NCBI GenBank assembly: GCA_030444405.1
Contig: JARFPM010000012.1
Span: forward strand, 1 to 64,000
Source of the DNA: Nitrospira sp.
Lineage (GTDB): Bacteria > Nitrospirota > Nitrospiria > Nitrospirales > Nitrospiraceae
Reading direction: 5' to 3'
Length of the DNA: 64,000 bases
Shown: one piece after another, positions 8,806 to 16,211 of the stretch
Numbering within the stretch: position 1 is the stretch's first letter
Layout: each line of letters opens with the position of its first letter
Notes under the pieces: generated by a model
Told to the model about the DNA's origin: nothing
What the model saw: the letters and a program-made list of their open reading frames with translations, nothing else
Database searches by the model: none
Translations under genes and position numbers: made by a program

Positions 8806-10319
8806 CGCTGGACGGTCGGGTGTTGTTCAAGGTGCGCGGGGTCAGCGCCTTTCCGGCTGAGCAACGGGCCGGCCGCATCGAAGAACGCCTGCGCAACGTC
8901 GCTTCGAACGAAAGCCTCCCGCTGGATTCCCTCCGGGTAGAGGAAGGGACGGACCGCTCCCTCGTCAAATTTTCGGACGAGCTCGTGGTGACGGTGTTCG
9001 ACTCCGATGCGGAGATCGAAGGGGTGCCACGCCAACTTCTGGCCGAGACGTATCGAAACCGTATCAGGATCGAGGTCGCCGCCTACAGGCACGACAGGAA
9101 TCCGCAGATTCTCTACACTCATACGCTCTATGCGGTGGGTGCAATCATCGCGTTCTCGCTGTCCCTGTATCTGTTAGCCCTGGCGTTCAGGCGCGCGAAC
9201 CGGTTGCTCGAAACACGATACAAAGCAAAGGTCGAGAGCCTGCACGTCAAGACCTTCCGGATCGTGGAATCGGAGCGCATCTGGAGCGGCATCCGATCGT
9301 CGGAGTGGCTCTTGCGCACGTTACTCATCCTCTTTCTACTGTTCATCTACAGCCAGTTCGTTCTCGGCCTGTTTCCCTGGACCAAGACGCTCTCGACGAG
9401 ACTCCTGTCGCTGGTGCTCGATCCCCTCCGGACCATGGGTCTGGCCGTCATCGAGGCGGTGCCGAACCTGATCTTCCTCGGCATTCTCGCAATCGTCATC
9501 CGGTACGCCCTCAGACTGCTGAAGATGTATTGCACCGGCATTCAGCACGGTACGATCTCGCTCAGCGGGTTCGATCCCGACTGGGGAATGCCGACATTCC
9601 GCATTCTGCGATTGGCGACCATCGCTTTCGCGTTGGTCATCGCGTATCCGTACGTGCCGGGATCCCAGTCGGAGGCGTTCAAAGGGATCTCGATTCTGCT
9701 CGGCGTCATTTTCTCGCTCGGATCGTCTTCGGCCGTCTCCAATAGCATCGCAGGATATTCGTTGATTTACCGCCGCGCCTTCAAAGTCGGCGACCGGGTC
9801 AAGATCGACCAACTGGTCGGAGACGTCACCGCAACGCGGCTGCAGACGACGCACCTACGCTCGATCAAGAATGAAGAAATCACGATTCCGAATTCCACGA
9901 TTCTGAACAGCAGCGTCCTGAATTTCAGCTCGCTCGCGCGGGAACGAGGACTGATCCTTCATACGACCGTGGGAATCGGCTACGAAACCTCCTGGCGCCA
10001 GGTGGAGGCCATGTTGCTCGAAGCGGCACGGCGAACGGACGGGGTGTTGCAAAGTCCGCCGGCGTTCGTACTGCTGCTGTCGCTGGACGACTTCGCGGTG
10101 CAATACGAATTGAACGTGTATTCCGATCGCCCCCAAGAAAGTCCCCAGCTCTATGCTGCGCTGCACCGCAACATCCTGGATCTCTTCAACGAGCACGGCG
10201 TGCAGATCATGACCCCGGCCTACGAGGGCGATCCCGCAAGCCCCAAAATCGTGCCGAAGGATCAGTGGTTCGCGCCGCCCGCGAAGCCCTCGGCACCGGC
10301 CCCGTCGCCGGACTTTTGA
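8784..10319 (+). CDS. MscS-family mechanosensitive ion channel
   Basis: 511 residues from TTG 8784. The N-terminal 110 residues form a soluble domain (LDGRVLFKVRGVSAFPAEQRA). Five hydrophobic segments follow at about 112-134, 173-196, 212-240, 268-290 and 300-325. The last holds the pore-type helix LGSSSAVSNSIAGYSLIYRRAF, then FKVGDRVKI and the beta domain (NEEITIPNSTILNSSVLNFS), the MscS signature. The channel would release osmolytes under hypo-osmotic stress. Related proteins normally have a signal peptide ahead of the soluble domain; here there is none. GTG 8802 overlaps the preceding stop as GTGA and is an alternative start. The N-terminus has probably been damaged along with the upstream lipoprotein gene. 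Confidence 0.82.
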   Translation: MSPLAPVTLDGRVLFKVRGVSAFPAEQRAGRIEERLRNVASNESLPLDSLRVEEGTDRSLVKFSDELVVTVFDSDAEIEGVPRQLLAETYRNRIRIEVAAYRHDRNPQILYTHTLYAVGAIIAFSLSLYLLALAFRRANRLLETRYKAKVESLHVKTFRIVESERIWSGIRSSEWLLRTLLILFLLFIYSQFVLGLFPWTKTLSTRLLSLVLDPLRTMGLAVIEAVPNLIFLGILAIVIRYALRLLKMYCTGIQHGTISLSGFDPDWGMPTFRILRLATIAFALVIAYPYVPGSQSEAFKGISILLGVIFSLGSSSAVSNSIAGYSLIYRRAFKVGDRVKIDQLVGDVTATRLQTTHLRSIKNEEITIPNSTILNSSVLNFSSLARERGLILHTTVGIGYETSWRQVEAMLLEAARRTDGVLQSPPAFVLLLSLDDFAVQYELNVYSDRPQESPQLYAALHRNILDLFNEHGVQIMTPAYEGDPASPKIVPKDQWFAPPAKPSAPAPSPDF

Positions 10320-10351
10320 CCACAGACATCGAGGTGCACACCTGAGGAAGA

Positions 10352-10414
10352 GTTCTATCCTAACGATTTTAAGCTGGGACTTGACGCCAGCATGGCGATA
10401 GGCCCGGTCGGTGA
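10352..10414 (+). repeat. 63-nt copy of an internal piece of the SYLF gene
   Basis: Bases 10352-10414 equal 6901-6963 with one mismatch (C for G at the ninth base). They still read as the SYLF peptide FYPNDFKLGLDASMAIG in one frame. The fragment is isolated and lies, in antisense, inside the 3' end of the damaged vapC at 10355-10651. Confidence 0.9.
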
Positions 10415-10651
10415 GGAAGGCGGCGATTCAATCCACGCTTCAACTTGATCTATTACCATACCCGGCGTGGTCGGTGGGGCATAAATCCGCGTGCGGGGCA
10501 CAATGGCGAGAAATTCGTGGATGCACGGCCATGGTATGGCCCATGGCGCCCGTCCCTCGTCCAATCGAAGGATGTGCGCATATGCCGCCTCATGCCAGGG
10601 AGAGTCTTCGCGATGGGAGTGCACGAGAACACGACCATTGACGGCGATCAT
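10355..10651 (-). pseudogene. Damaged VapC-type PIN-domain toxin
   Basis: The 98-residue frame starts MIAVNGRVLV, where intact relatives read MIAVDTNVLV; the first catalytic Asp of the PIN fold is therefore absent. The middle (HREDSPWHEAAY, then WAIPWPCIHEFLAIV and DQVEAWIESP) is typical VapC. After about residue 77 the frame runs antisense through the SYLF fragment and stops, so the C-terminal half with the remaining acidic residues is missing (normal length about 140). RNase activity is very unlikely. Its start overlaps the antitoxin stop by 4 nt (ATGA), the usual vapBC arrangement. Confidence 0.75.
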
Positions 10652-10893
10652 CCGCCTCGGCCTTGGTAGCTCAGTTCTCGAATCTGCTCCCAGGAAGCCC
10701 CCGCGAGATGCGGCTGCAAGCCGTGGCCCTTGAACGTGGCCTTGCGGAAGTGATAACCTTTCCTCCGCTTGCGTTCTGAGACAATCCAGCGAAGCCCTTG
10801 CTCCACCAGAGCCCTCAACGTTGTCCGCTCTCGATGAGCCAACTTACGGGCCTGCTCGAATAGGCCATCAGAAATATGGATGGTTGTCTTCAT
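10648..10893 (-). CDS. vapB: VapB-type antitoxin (DUF2191-like)
   Basis: 81 residues from ATG 10893; the upstream extension of the same frame shows no conserved features. The start MKTTIHISDGLFEQARKLA and the segment TTLRALVEQGLRWIVSERK form the ribbon-helix-helix DNA-binding part; the tail with GLQPHLAGASWEQIRELSY would wrap the toxin. It should bind its own promoter and neutralise VapC, but its partner at 10355-10651 is degenerate, so it is now effectively an orphan. Confidence 0.75.
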   Translation of the reverse strand: MKTTIHISDGLFEQARKLAHRERTTLRALVEQGLRWIVSERKRRKGYHFRKATFKGHGLQPHLAGASWEQIRELSYQGRGG

Positions 10894-11247
10894 AATGGCC
10901 AGCCATATCATCGGATACGGCAAGCCGTCAACCACAGCACGAAACATTACCCGTAGAAGGATCTTGATGAAACAAATGCGAATCCCGTCGCTCGCGGTAT
11001 GGTCACTTGGGTCTATCGCACGTGAAGACGCTCGTGCCCCGCAATCCCGAATGGAGGGCAAATGGTGCAAGTGGTAATGGATGAACCGAACGTCGAGACG
11101 ATTCTCCCAGTGATCCTCGGGTTTGGTGCGGACGAAATGCTCGCTTCACGCGACGATTCAGAACATCCGTGCCATGCACTCTAGGGTCGCAAGCAGCAGC
11201 GATGGGTCGAGCGCGCAATGCAGTATTTCTCAAGAGAGGAGAGAGGC
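10894..11247 (+). other. Region upstream of the first sulfatase
   Basis: No coding sequence was recognised. Bases 11174-11247 form the sulfatase leader, duplicated at about 7306-7390. A GAGAGGAGAGAGG run directly before 11248 is the ribosome-binding site. Confidence 0.4.
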
Positions 11248-13692
11248 ATGAGGCTGTACAGAGGAGCGGTGGCAATCGCGCTCATGGTGATTGGATGCTC
11301 TGCCGTGACTGTGATTGGCGGCGGCTCTGCCGAGGCTGCCGACAAGGTCGACCGTACGGTGCTGCCGATTCAGGAGCCGAAACGCCCGACTTATTCTGAG
11401 CTCGATGTCCGCAACGTGACGGCGCCACCGCATTTCGAGGTCAGGGCCCCTGAGGGTGCACCGAACGTCCTGGTGGTCATCGTCGACGATCTCGGCTTTG
11501 CCGGCACCAGCACCTTCGGCGGGCCGGTCGGCACACCCACGTTCGATCGCATTGCGAGGGAAGGGCTGTATTACAACAATTTCCACACGACCGCCGTGTG
11601 CTCCCCGACGCGCGCCGCGCTCAAGAGCGGACGCAACCATCACGTCAACAACATGGGCTCGATCATCGAGACCGGCACGGCGTTCCCTGGGAACACCGGC
11701 CAGATCCCGAACGACGTCGCCCCGCTTCCTGAGATGCTCCGCCTGAACGGCTACAGCACCGGCGCCTTCGGCAAGTGGCACGAACTCGCCGCCTGGGAGG
11801 CGAGTGTCTCGGGCCCGTTCGACCGTTGGCCGACCCATCAGGGTTTCGACAAGTTCTATGGTTTTCTCGGCGGCGAGACCAACCAGTGGGCGCCGTTCGT
11901 CTATGACGGAACCCATGCGGTCGAGCTGCCCGCCGATCCCAACTACCACTTCTTGACCGACATGACCGATCAGGCGGTGGCCTGGATCAAGTACCAGAAG
12001 GCGCTCACTCCCCAGAAACCGTTCTTCGTCTATTACGCGCCGGGCGCCACGCACGCGCCACATCATGTGCCCAAGGAATGGATCGGGCGCTGGAAGGGCA
12101 AATTCGATCAGGGCTGGGATAGGATGCGCCAAGAGATCCTGGCGCGCCAGATCGAACGCGGCATTGTGCCCAAGGGAACGACCCTCGCGCCCAAGCCTCA
12201 AGCGATTCCGGACTGGAACAGCCTGAGTGAGGACGAGAAGAAGCTGTTCGCCCGCCAGGCCGAGGTGTTCGCCGGATTCGTCGAGATGACCGACCATGAG
12301 ATCGGCCGGCTCATCGAAGGCATCGGGGAGACCGGACAGCTCGACAACACCCTCATTCTTCTGATCTACGGCGACAACGGCACCAGCGCCGAGGGCGGTC
12401 GGAACGGCATGTTCAGCGAGATGACGTACTTCAACGGGGTCCAGGAGCAGGTGTCGGACATGCTGAAACACCTCGACCAGTGGGGCGGACCCGAAACCTA
12501 CCCGCATATGGCGGCCGGCTGGGCGGTGGCGTTCGACACACCCTATCAATGGACCAAACAGATGGGGTCCGACTTCGGCGGGACCAAGGTCGGCATGGCC
12601 GTCCGCTGGCCAAGGGGCATCAAGTCGAAGGGCGAACTGCGTACCCAGTTCAGCCATGTGATCGACGTCGCGCCGACCATCCTCGATGCCGCCGGTCTGC
12701 CCGAACCCAAGACGGTCAACGGCACGCCGCAGCGCCCGATGGACGGGGTGAGCATGGCCTATTCCTTCGACAACGGCAAGGCGAAGGAGCGCCATACCAC
12801 GCAGTACTTCGAGATGTTCGGCAACCGCGCGATCTACCAGGACGGCTGGCTCGCCAGGACCATTCACAGGGCGCCGTGGGAGCCCAAGCCTCGGCGGCCG
12901 CTGGCCGAGGACATCTGGGAGCTGTACGACACGCAGAGCGACTTCAGCCTGGCGCACGACCTCTCGGCACAGCATCCGAAAAAGCTCGAGGAGATGAAGG
13001 CCCTCTTCATGCGCGAGGCCGAGAAGAACTATGCGCTGCCCATCGACGACCGGCTGTTCGAGCGCATCATTCCGGCCTTGGTCAACCGCCCCGACCTGAT
13101 GGCGGGTCGCACCTCGCTGACGCTGGCCGACGGCATGACCGGCATGACGGAAAACATCTTTCTCAACATCAAGAACCGGTCCAACACCATCACCGCCGAG
13201 GTGAACATGCCCGAGCGGACCACGGCCCATGGAATCGTCATCGCGCAGGGCGGTCGCTTCGGCGGCTGGGCATTGTACGTGAAGGACGGTGTGCCGGCCT
13301 ATGATTACAACTTCTTGGGCATGCAACGGTTTACGGTTTCCTCCAAGGAGACGCTCAAGCCCGGCAGGTCCACGATCCGCTTCGAGTTCGCCTACGACGG
13401 CGGCGGCTTGGGCAAGGGCGGCACGGGGACACTGTACGTCAACGACCGCAAGGTGGGCGAGGGGCGCATCGAACGGACCCAGCCCATGATCTTCTCGGCC
13501 GACGAGACCGCCGATGTCGGGATAGACCTGGCCTCGCCGGTGGTCGAGACAATCGGATCAGAAGGCAAGTCGCGATTCACCGGCAAGGTCCACAGGGTCA
13601 CGATTGAGGTGCAGCCGATGAAGGCTGCCGACGCACATGAGGAAGAGACCGCCCGAACCGAAGTTGCGCACAAGAAAATACTCTCGGACTAA
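11248..13692 (+). CDS. Type I sulfatase (arylsulfatase), long form
   Basis: 814 residues from ATG 11248, chosen because a GAGAGG site sits directly upstream and the signal peptide begins there (cleavage near GSAEAA). Motifs: NVLVVIVDDLG (metal-binding Asp pair, about residue 75), the formylglycine motif C-S-P-T-R at about 117 followed by AALKSGRNHH, GKWHE, and YGDNGTSAEGG with further metal ligands. The usual L-T-G after the FGly motif reads K-S-G. The C-terminal third is a beta-rich extension ending FTGKVHRVTIEVQP, as in long arylsulfatases. It would hydrolyse a sulfate ester in the periplasm after activation by FGE. About half-similar to the copy at 16212. Confidence 0.9.
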   Translation: MRLYRGAVAIALMVIGCSAVTVIGGGSAEAADKVDRTVLPIQEPKRPTYSELDVRNVTAPPHFEVRAPEGAPNVLVVIVDDLGFAGTSTFGGPVGTPTFDRIAREGLYYNNFHTTAVCSPTRAALKSGRNHHVNNMGSIIETGTAFPGNTGQIPNDVAPLPEMLRLNGYSTGAFGKWHELAAWEASVSGPFDRWPTHQGFDKFYGFLGGETNQWAPFVYDGTHAVELPADPNYHFLTDMTDQAVAWIKYQKALTPQKPFFVYYAPGATHAPHHVPKEWIGRWKGKFDQGWDRMRQEILARQIERGIVPKGTTLAPKPQAIPDWNSLSEDEKKLFARQAEVFAGFVEMTDHEIGRLIEGIGETGQLDNTLILLIYGDNGTSAEGGRNGMFSEMTYFNGVQEQVSDMLKHLDQWGGPETYPHMAAGWAVAFDTPYQWTKQMGSDFGGTKVGMAVRWPRGIKSKGELRTQFSHVIDVAPTILDAAGLPEPKTVNGTPQRPMDGVSMAYSFDNGKAKERHTTQYFEMFGNRAIYQDGWLARTIHRAPWEPKPRRPLAEDIWELYDTQSDFSLAHDLSAQHPKKLEEMKALFMREAEKNYALPIDDRLFERIIPALVNRPDLMAGRTSLTLADGMTGMTENIFLNIKNRSNTITAEVNMPERTTAHGIVIAQGGRFGGWALYVKDGVPAYDYNFLGMQRFTVSSKETLKPGRSTIRFEFAYDGGGLGKGGTGTLYVNDRKVGEGRIERTQPMIFSADETADVGIDLASPVVETIGSEGKSRFTGKVHRVTIEVQPMKAADAHEEETARTEVAHKKILSD

Positions 13693-13722
13693 CTTGGTAG
13701 TCGAACGTCTTGCCCGGGTCAT

Positions 13723-13770
13723 AACGTCTTCGCCGGCAAGATCGTCAAGGTCACGGTCGAACAGAAGTAA
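13723..13770 (+). pseudogene. Sulfatase C-terminal tail remnant
   Basis: Thirty bases after the previous sulfatase stop, a frame reads NVFAGKIVKVTVEQK and stops at TAA 13768-13770. It matches the last strand of long sulfatases (compare FTGKIEKVTVELLK at 18623). Upstream of it the similarity ends abruptly. It is the footprint of another sulfatase gene that lost everything but its end. Confidence 0.6.
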
Positions 13771-13809
13771 CAACAACACACTTCCACATTCACAAAAGGA
13801 GCAATACCC

Positions 13810-14073
13810 ATGGCAGACGTAACGGAGCAGATGACGAAAGCAGTGGAGCATCTCAAGCAGCAGCGCGACGAGCTTCAACTTAAACTCCACCTGGCGAAGG
13901 CCGACGCGAAGGACGAATGGGCCCGCCTGGAGAATCAGTGGGAAGAGATAAAGCCCAAACTGGACGCGGCGCGTGAGGAAGTCGGCAAGACAGCGGAATC
14001 CGTCGGCGCGGCACTCGGCCTGGCAATCGACGAATTGAAGAAGGGCTATGAGCGGCTGAAGGGTCGGCTGTAA
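13810..14073 (+). CDS. Small coiled-coil protein
   Basis: 87 residues without a signal peptide. A heptad-like, strongly charged helix covers most of the chain (EQMTKAVEHLKQQRDELQLKL, then WARLENQWEEIKPKLDAAREEVGKTAE), and the end is LKKGYERLKGRL. Similar short proteins of unknown function occur in proteobacteria and Nitrospira and may associate with membranes or stress responses. AAAGGAG stands 10 nt upstream of the ATG. It lies 37 nt after the sulfatase tail remnant. Confidence 0.65.
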   Translation: MADVTEQMTKAVEHLKQQRDELQLKLHLAKADAKDEWARLENQWEEIKPKLDAAREEVGKTAESVGAALGLAIDELKKGYERLKGRL

Positions 14074-14508
14074 AGATCAGGCCGTAAGTGAGTCGGAACA
14101 GATCGCTCCATGAGACCGGCGATCATCCTGCTCGAGGTGGCGCGTGCAGAATGCCGCATAATGGAAGCGATCGGACGGTTCGCCACGGCCACCGGTGAAT
14201 GTCGGCACGTAGACGCGGAACTTCAGCGAGCCGTCCCACTACATCGATGAAGGCGTGCATGCGATGTCTATGATGTCTTCAAACTGCTTTTCGTCGCTTT
14301 CTTGCTCCTCGTGCCGTTACTGGCGACGCGTATCCCGCTGGACGAAGTCCTCACGCTTCTGGTGAGGTTGTAGATGTAGGGCGACCAGAACCGAGGGCTT
14401 CGACCCGACCCGGGTAGAGCCTGCATGGCTACGCGAGGAGAGGCTGCAAGTACTGACCGAGGCCGATGTGTCCGCCACTAATCGAGTAAGTGAAACAGGC
14501 GGCTGACG
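14074..14508 (-). other. Gene-poor stretch with possible remnants
   Basis: On the minus strand, about 14240 down to TGA 14077 reads WDGSLKFRVYVPTFTGG and then RFHYAAFCTRHLEQDD, which looks like a real protein end but starts right after a stop; I cannot name the family. On the plus strand, 14277-14373 reads VFKLLFVAFLLLVPLLATRIP with a following stop, a membrane-like piece without a start. Both look like fragments. Confidence 0.3.
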
Positions 14509-14664
14509 CTATTTCGGGGTCAGCGGGTTAGTCCATTTCAGGCCTGGAAATCGCACAAGCTCTGCACCCGAGAGAATGCTTTCCAGCCACACCCTACTCG
14601 CCTCGTGCTGGTCCGACTGTGGGTGGTAGGCATAGAGGAGGAGGTTGGCGTCAACGAGGATCAT
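14509..14664 (-). pseudogene. Truncated VapC-type PIN toxin
   Basis: 51 residues starting MILVDANLLLYAYHP with the first PIN Asp intact (V-D-A-N), then HEASRVWLESILSGAELVRFP. Similarity stops at about residue 40 and the frame ends GLKWTNPLTPK. Normal VapC proteins are about 130-150 residues, so two or three of the four acidic active-site residues are missing. The ATG overlaps the stop of the antitoxin gene by 4 nt. Confidence 0.75.
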
Positions 14665-14909
14665 CGATAGAGCGGGCCTTCGACCTGCTCCAGCAGATCG
14701 CCGACACTGTCAAGGGTGAGGCCGGGTACGAGCTTTCCGAGATCTCGGGTCACCACGCTGAACGGCTTCTTGGTGGACCGACTGCGCTTAATCGAAAGGC
14801 CACGCCGTAGCATCTCGTTCACAGTCTCTCGAAAGGAGCGACCCGAACGACGCCCCTCCGCCTTAAGCTTGGCTGCAATGTCATCATCAAGAGTCATGGT
14901 CGTGCGCAT
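14661..14909 (-). CDS. vapB: VapB-type antitoxin
   Basis: 82 residues. The start MRTTMTLDDDIAAKLKAEGRR, then SFRETVNEMLRRGL, is a ribbon-helix-helix DNA-binding domain; the rest (LGKLVPGLTLDSVGDLLEQVEG) is the toxin-binding tail. The partner toxin is truncated. A promoter-like pair with a very short leader lies just upstream. Different in sequence from the antitoxins at 10648 and 32910. Confidence 0.75.
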   Translation of the reverse strand: MRTTMTLDDDIAAKLKAEGRRSGRSFRETVNEMLRRGLSIKRSRSTKKPFSVVTRDLGKLVPGLTLDSVGDLLEQVEGPLYR

Positions 14910-14915
14910 GCTTTG

Positions 14916-14944
14916 ATGCTAATGCAAGAGCATCATGATGTCGA
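14916..14944 (-). promoter_or_regulatory. Putative vapB promoter, near-leaderless
   Basis: Minus strand: TCGACA (14944-14939), 17-nt spacer, TAGCAT (14921-14916), and the ATG of vapB only 6 nt further. The spacer includes ATCATGAT, a small palindrome that could be an operator. The geometry matches that of the vapB promoter at 33183-33210. Confidence 0.45.
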
Positions 14945-15006
14945 GATGGTGCAGATGGCACATCATCTGTCCGCTTGTTGTAGCACGTGAAGTCTCCGCA
15001 TTAAAA

Positions 15007-15209
15007 TATGACGGTCCGCGCAACTCCTATCCAAGCAAACTCGGGGTCGTAGAGGAAGGGGCTTTAGCGGATCTCGTGCTGGTCAACTGCAACCCGCTGG
15101 AGAACATCAGCCTCATTGACGATCCGGACAAACTTTTCTTGCGATCATGAAAGATGGGGCGGTATACAACAACCGGGTCAGGCAAGGTGCTTCCGCAGGC
15201 TCAGGCTGA
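15007..15209 (+). pseudogene. Amidohydrolase C-terminal fragment with frameshift
   Basis: From 15007 a frame reads GPRNSYPSKLGVVEEGALAD, then LVLVNCNPLENI and DDPDKLFL, the typical end of imidazolonepropionase-like metal-dependent hydrolases. Near 15140 the similarity moves to another frame (IMKDGAVYNNRV) and stops at TGA 15207-15209. The N-terminal 350 or so residues with the metal site are missing. It is not derived from the two amidohydrolases at 24.7 and 26.6 kb, whose ends differ. Confidence 0.65.
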
Positions 15210-15245
15210 GTCGTCCTATCACAATTCGCGAAGGAGATCCATCTC

Positions 15246-15755
15246 ATGCATGGTCGATCGTTTTCAAGAATAGTCGCTTCGGTCTGCTCGCTGATTCTCG
15301 TCCTCGCGTTTGCCGCCTGTTCCACGATGCCCCGTGACTTCGAACCGCCGAAGGTCTCGATCACCAACATCATGCCGAAGGACATGACTCTCATGGAACA
15401 GCGCTTCGAGGTGCAGCTCCGGATTCAGAACCGCAATAACGTCGACCTGGGGATCAATGGAGCACGTTTCGACATCGAGTTGAGCGGGAAAGAGTTCGGC
15501 AGCGGCATGTCGGGACAGAAAATCAGTATTCCTCGCTTCGGTTCCGAGGTGATGACCGGAGAGGTCATCACAAGCCTGGGCAGCGTTCTCCGACAGGTCC
15601 AGGGACTTAGTTCGGGAGGTACCAAGGTCCAATACCGACTCAAGGGCAAAGCCTTCGCCGATGCTCCCGGCTTGTTCACGATTCCATTTGAAGACACTGG
15701 CGAGGTCGATCTGAATATGGGGTCGTCCGGCGAGAAGAAGGCCGGAAGTTTCTAG
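15246..15755 (+). CDS. LEA14/WHy-domain lipoprotein
   Basis: 169 residues. The signal peptide ends in AFAAC, a lipobox (Cys near 20). The mature part begins with a Pro-rich linker and the WHy/LEA type 2 pattern: PPKVSITNI, FEVQLRIQNRNNVDLGINGARFDIELSGKEFGSG split across strands, and QYRLKGKAFAD. Such domains are immunoglobulin-like and linked to desiccation or solute stress; the bacterial role is unclear. A GAAGGAGAT site precedes ATG 15246. A hairpin follows the stop, then a Lys/Ala-rich stress-type protein. Confidence 0.78.
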   Translation: MHGRSFSRIVASVCSLILVLAFAACSTMPRDFEPPKVSITNIMPKDMTLMEQRFEVQLRIQNRNNVDLGINGARFDIELSGKEFGSGMSGQKISIPRFGSEVMTGEVITSLGSVLRQVQGLSSGGTKVQYRLKGKAFADAPGLFTIPFEDTGEVDLNMGSSGEKKAGSF

Positions 15756-15766
15756 AGACTTGAAGA

Positions 15767-15803
15767 ACGGTCCCGGCACGATGATGGAGCGCGCCGGGAC
15801 CGT
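15767..15803 (+). terminator. 11-bp hairpin after the LEA14 gene
   Basis: ACGGTCCCGGC (15767-15777) pairs perfectly with GCCGGGACCGT (15793-15803); the loop is 15 nt. It stands 11 nt after the stop. Confidence 0.6.
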
Positions 15804-15845
15804 CCGATTCATCTCCATCCACGATTGAGAGAAGGAGTGCCTGCC

Positions 15846-16121
15846 ATGAAGAACCTACTGCTTGGAGTTGCTGTTGCGTCTATCGCCACGATCGGATTGT
15901 CGGCCGTTTCGTTGGCCGGCGAGACGACCGCCACGATCGAAAAGGCAAAAGGAGAGGCGAAGGCGATGGCGAAGGAGGCCGAGGGCCAGACCAAGGGAGC
16001 GATTGAAGATGTGAAAGGCAACAAGACGGCTGCGGAGATCGAACGCGCGAAAGGCAGCGCGAAAGCGCAAGCGGAGCGCGCCAAGGGACAGGCAAACGCT
16101 GGTGTTGAGAAGATGAAGTAG
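15846..16121 (+). CDS. Small secreted Lys/Ala-rich repeat protein
   Basis: 91 residues from ATG 15846; an upstream ATG at 15825 would add seven residues ahead of a clear signal peptide (KNLLLGVAVASIATIG, cleaved near LAG). The mature chain is a low-complexity helix built from A-K-G-E/Q/S units (KAKGEAKAMAKEAEGQTKG, ERAKGSAKAQAERAKGQA), comparable to LEA group 3 or CsbD-like stress proteins. Placed directly after the LEA14 lipoprotein, which supports a shared stress role. AAGGAG lies upstream. Confidence 0.65.
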   Translation: MKNLLLGVAVASIATIGLSAVSLAGETTATIEKAKGEAKAMAKEAEGQTKGAIEDVKGNKTAAEIERAKGSAKAQAERAKGQANAGVEKMK

Positions 16122-16211
16122 CCCGCAGTCAGAAGAATTGCACCGTCGGCAGCCGGTTATCTGACGGCGGTGCGCCGGGTGGAGATTGTTCACCGATCGC
16201 AATCGATAGGA

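Noticed and set aside
15846-16121. Short A-K-G repeats as a CRISPR or DNA repeat array
   Set aside because: Repetition is at the peptide level in a coding frame with a signal peptide; the DNA units are irregular in length and sequence.
16129-16165. Hairpin between the Lys/Ala-rich gene and the second sulfatase
   Set aside because: The complementary parts (GCACCGTC and GACGGCGGTGC) need a bulge and are weak, so it was not listed as a terminator.
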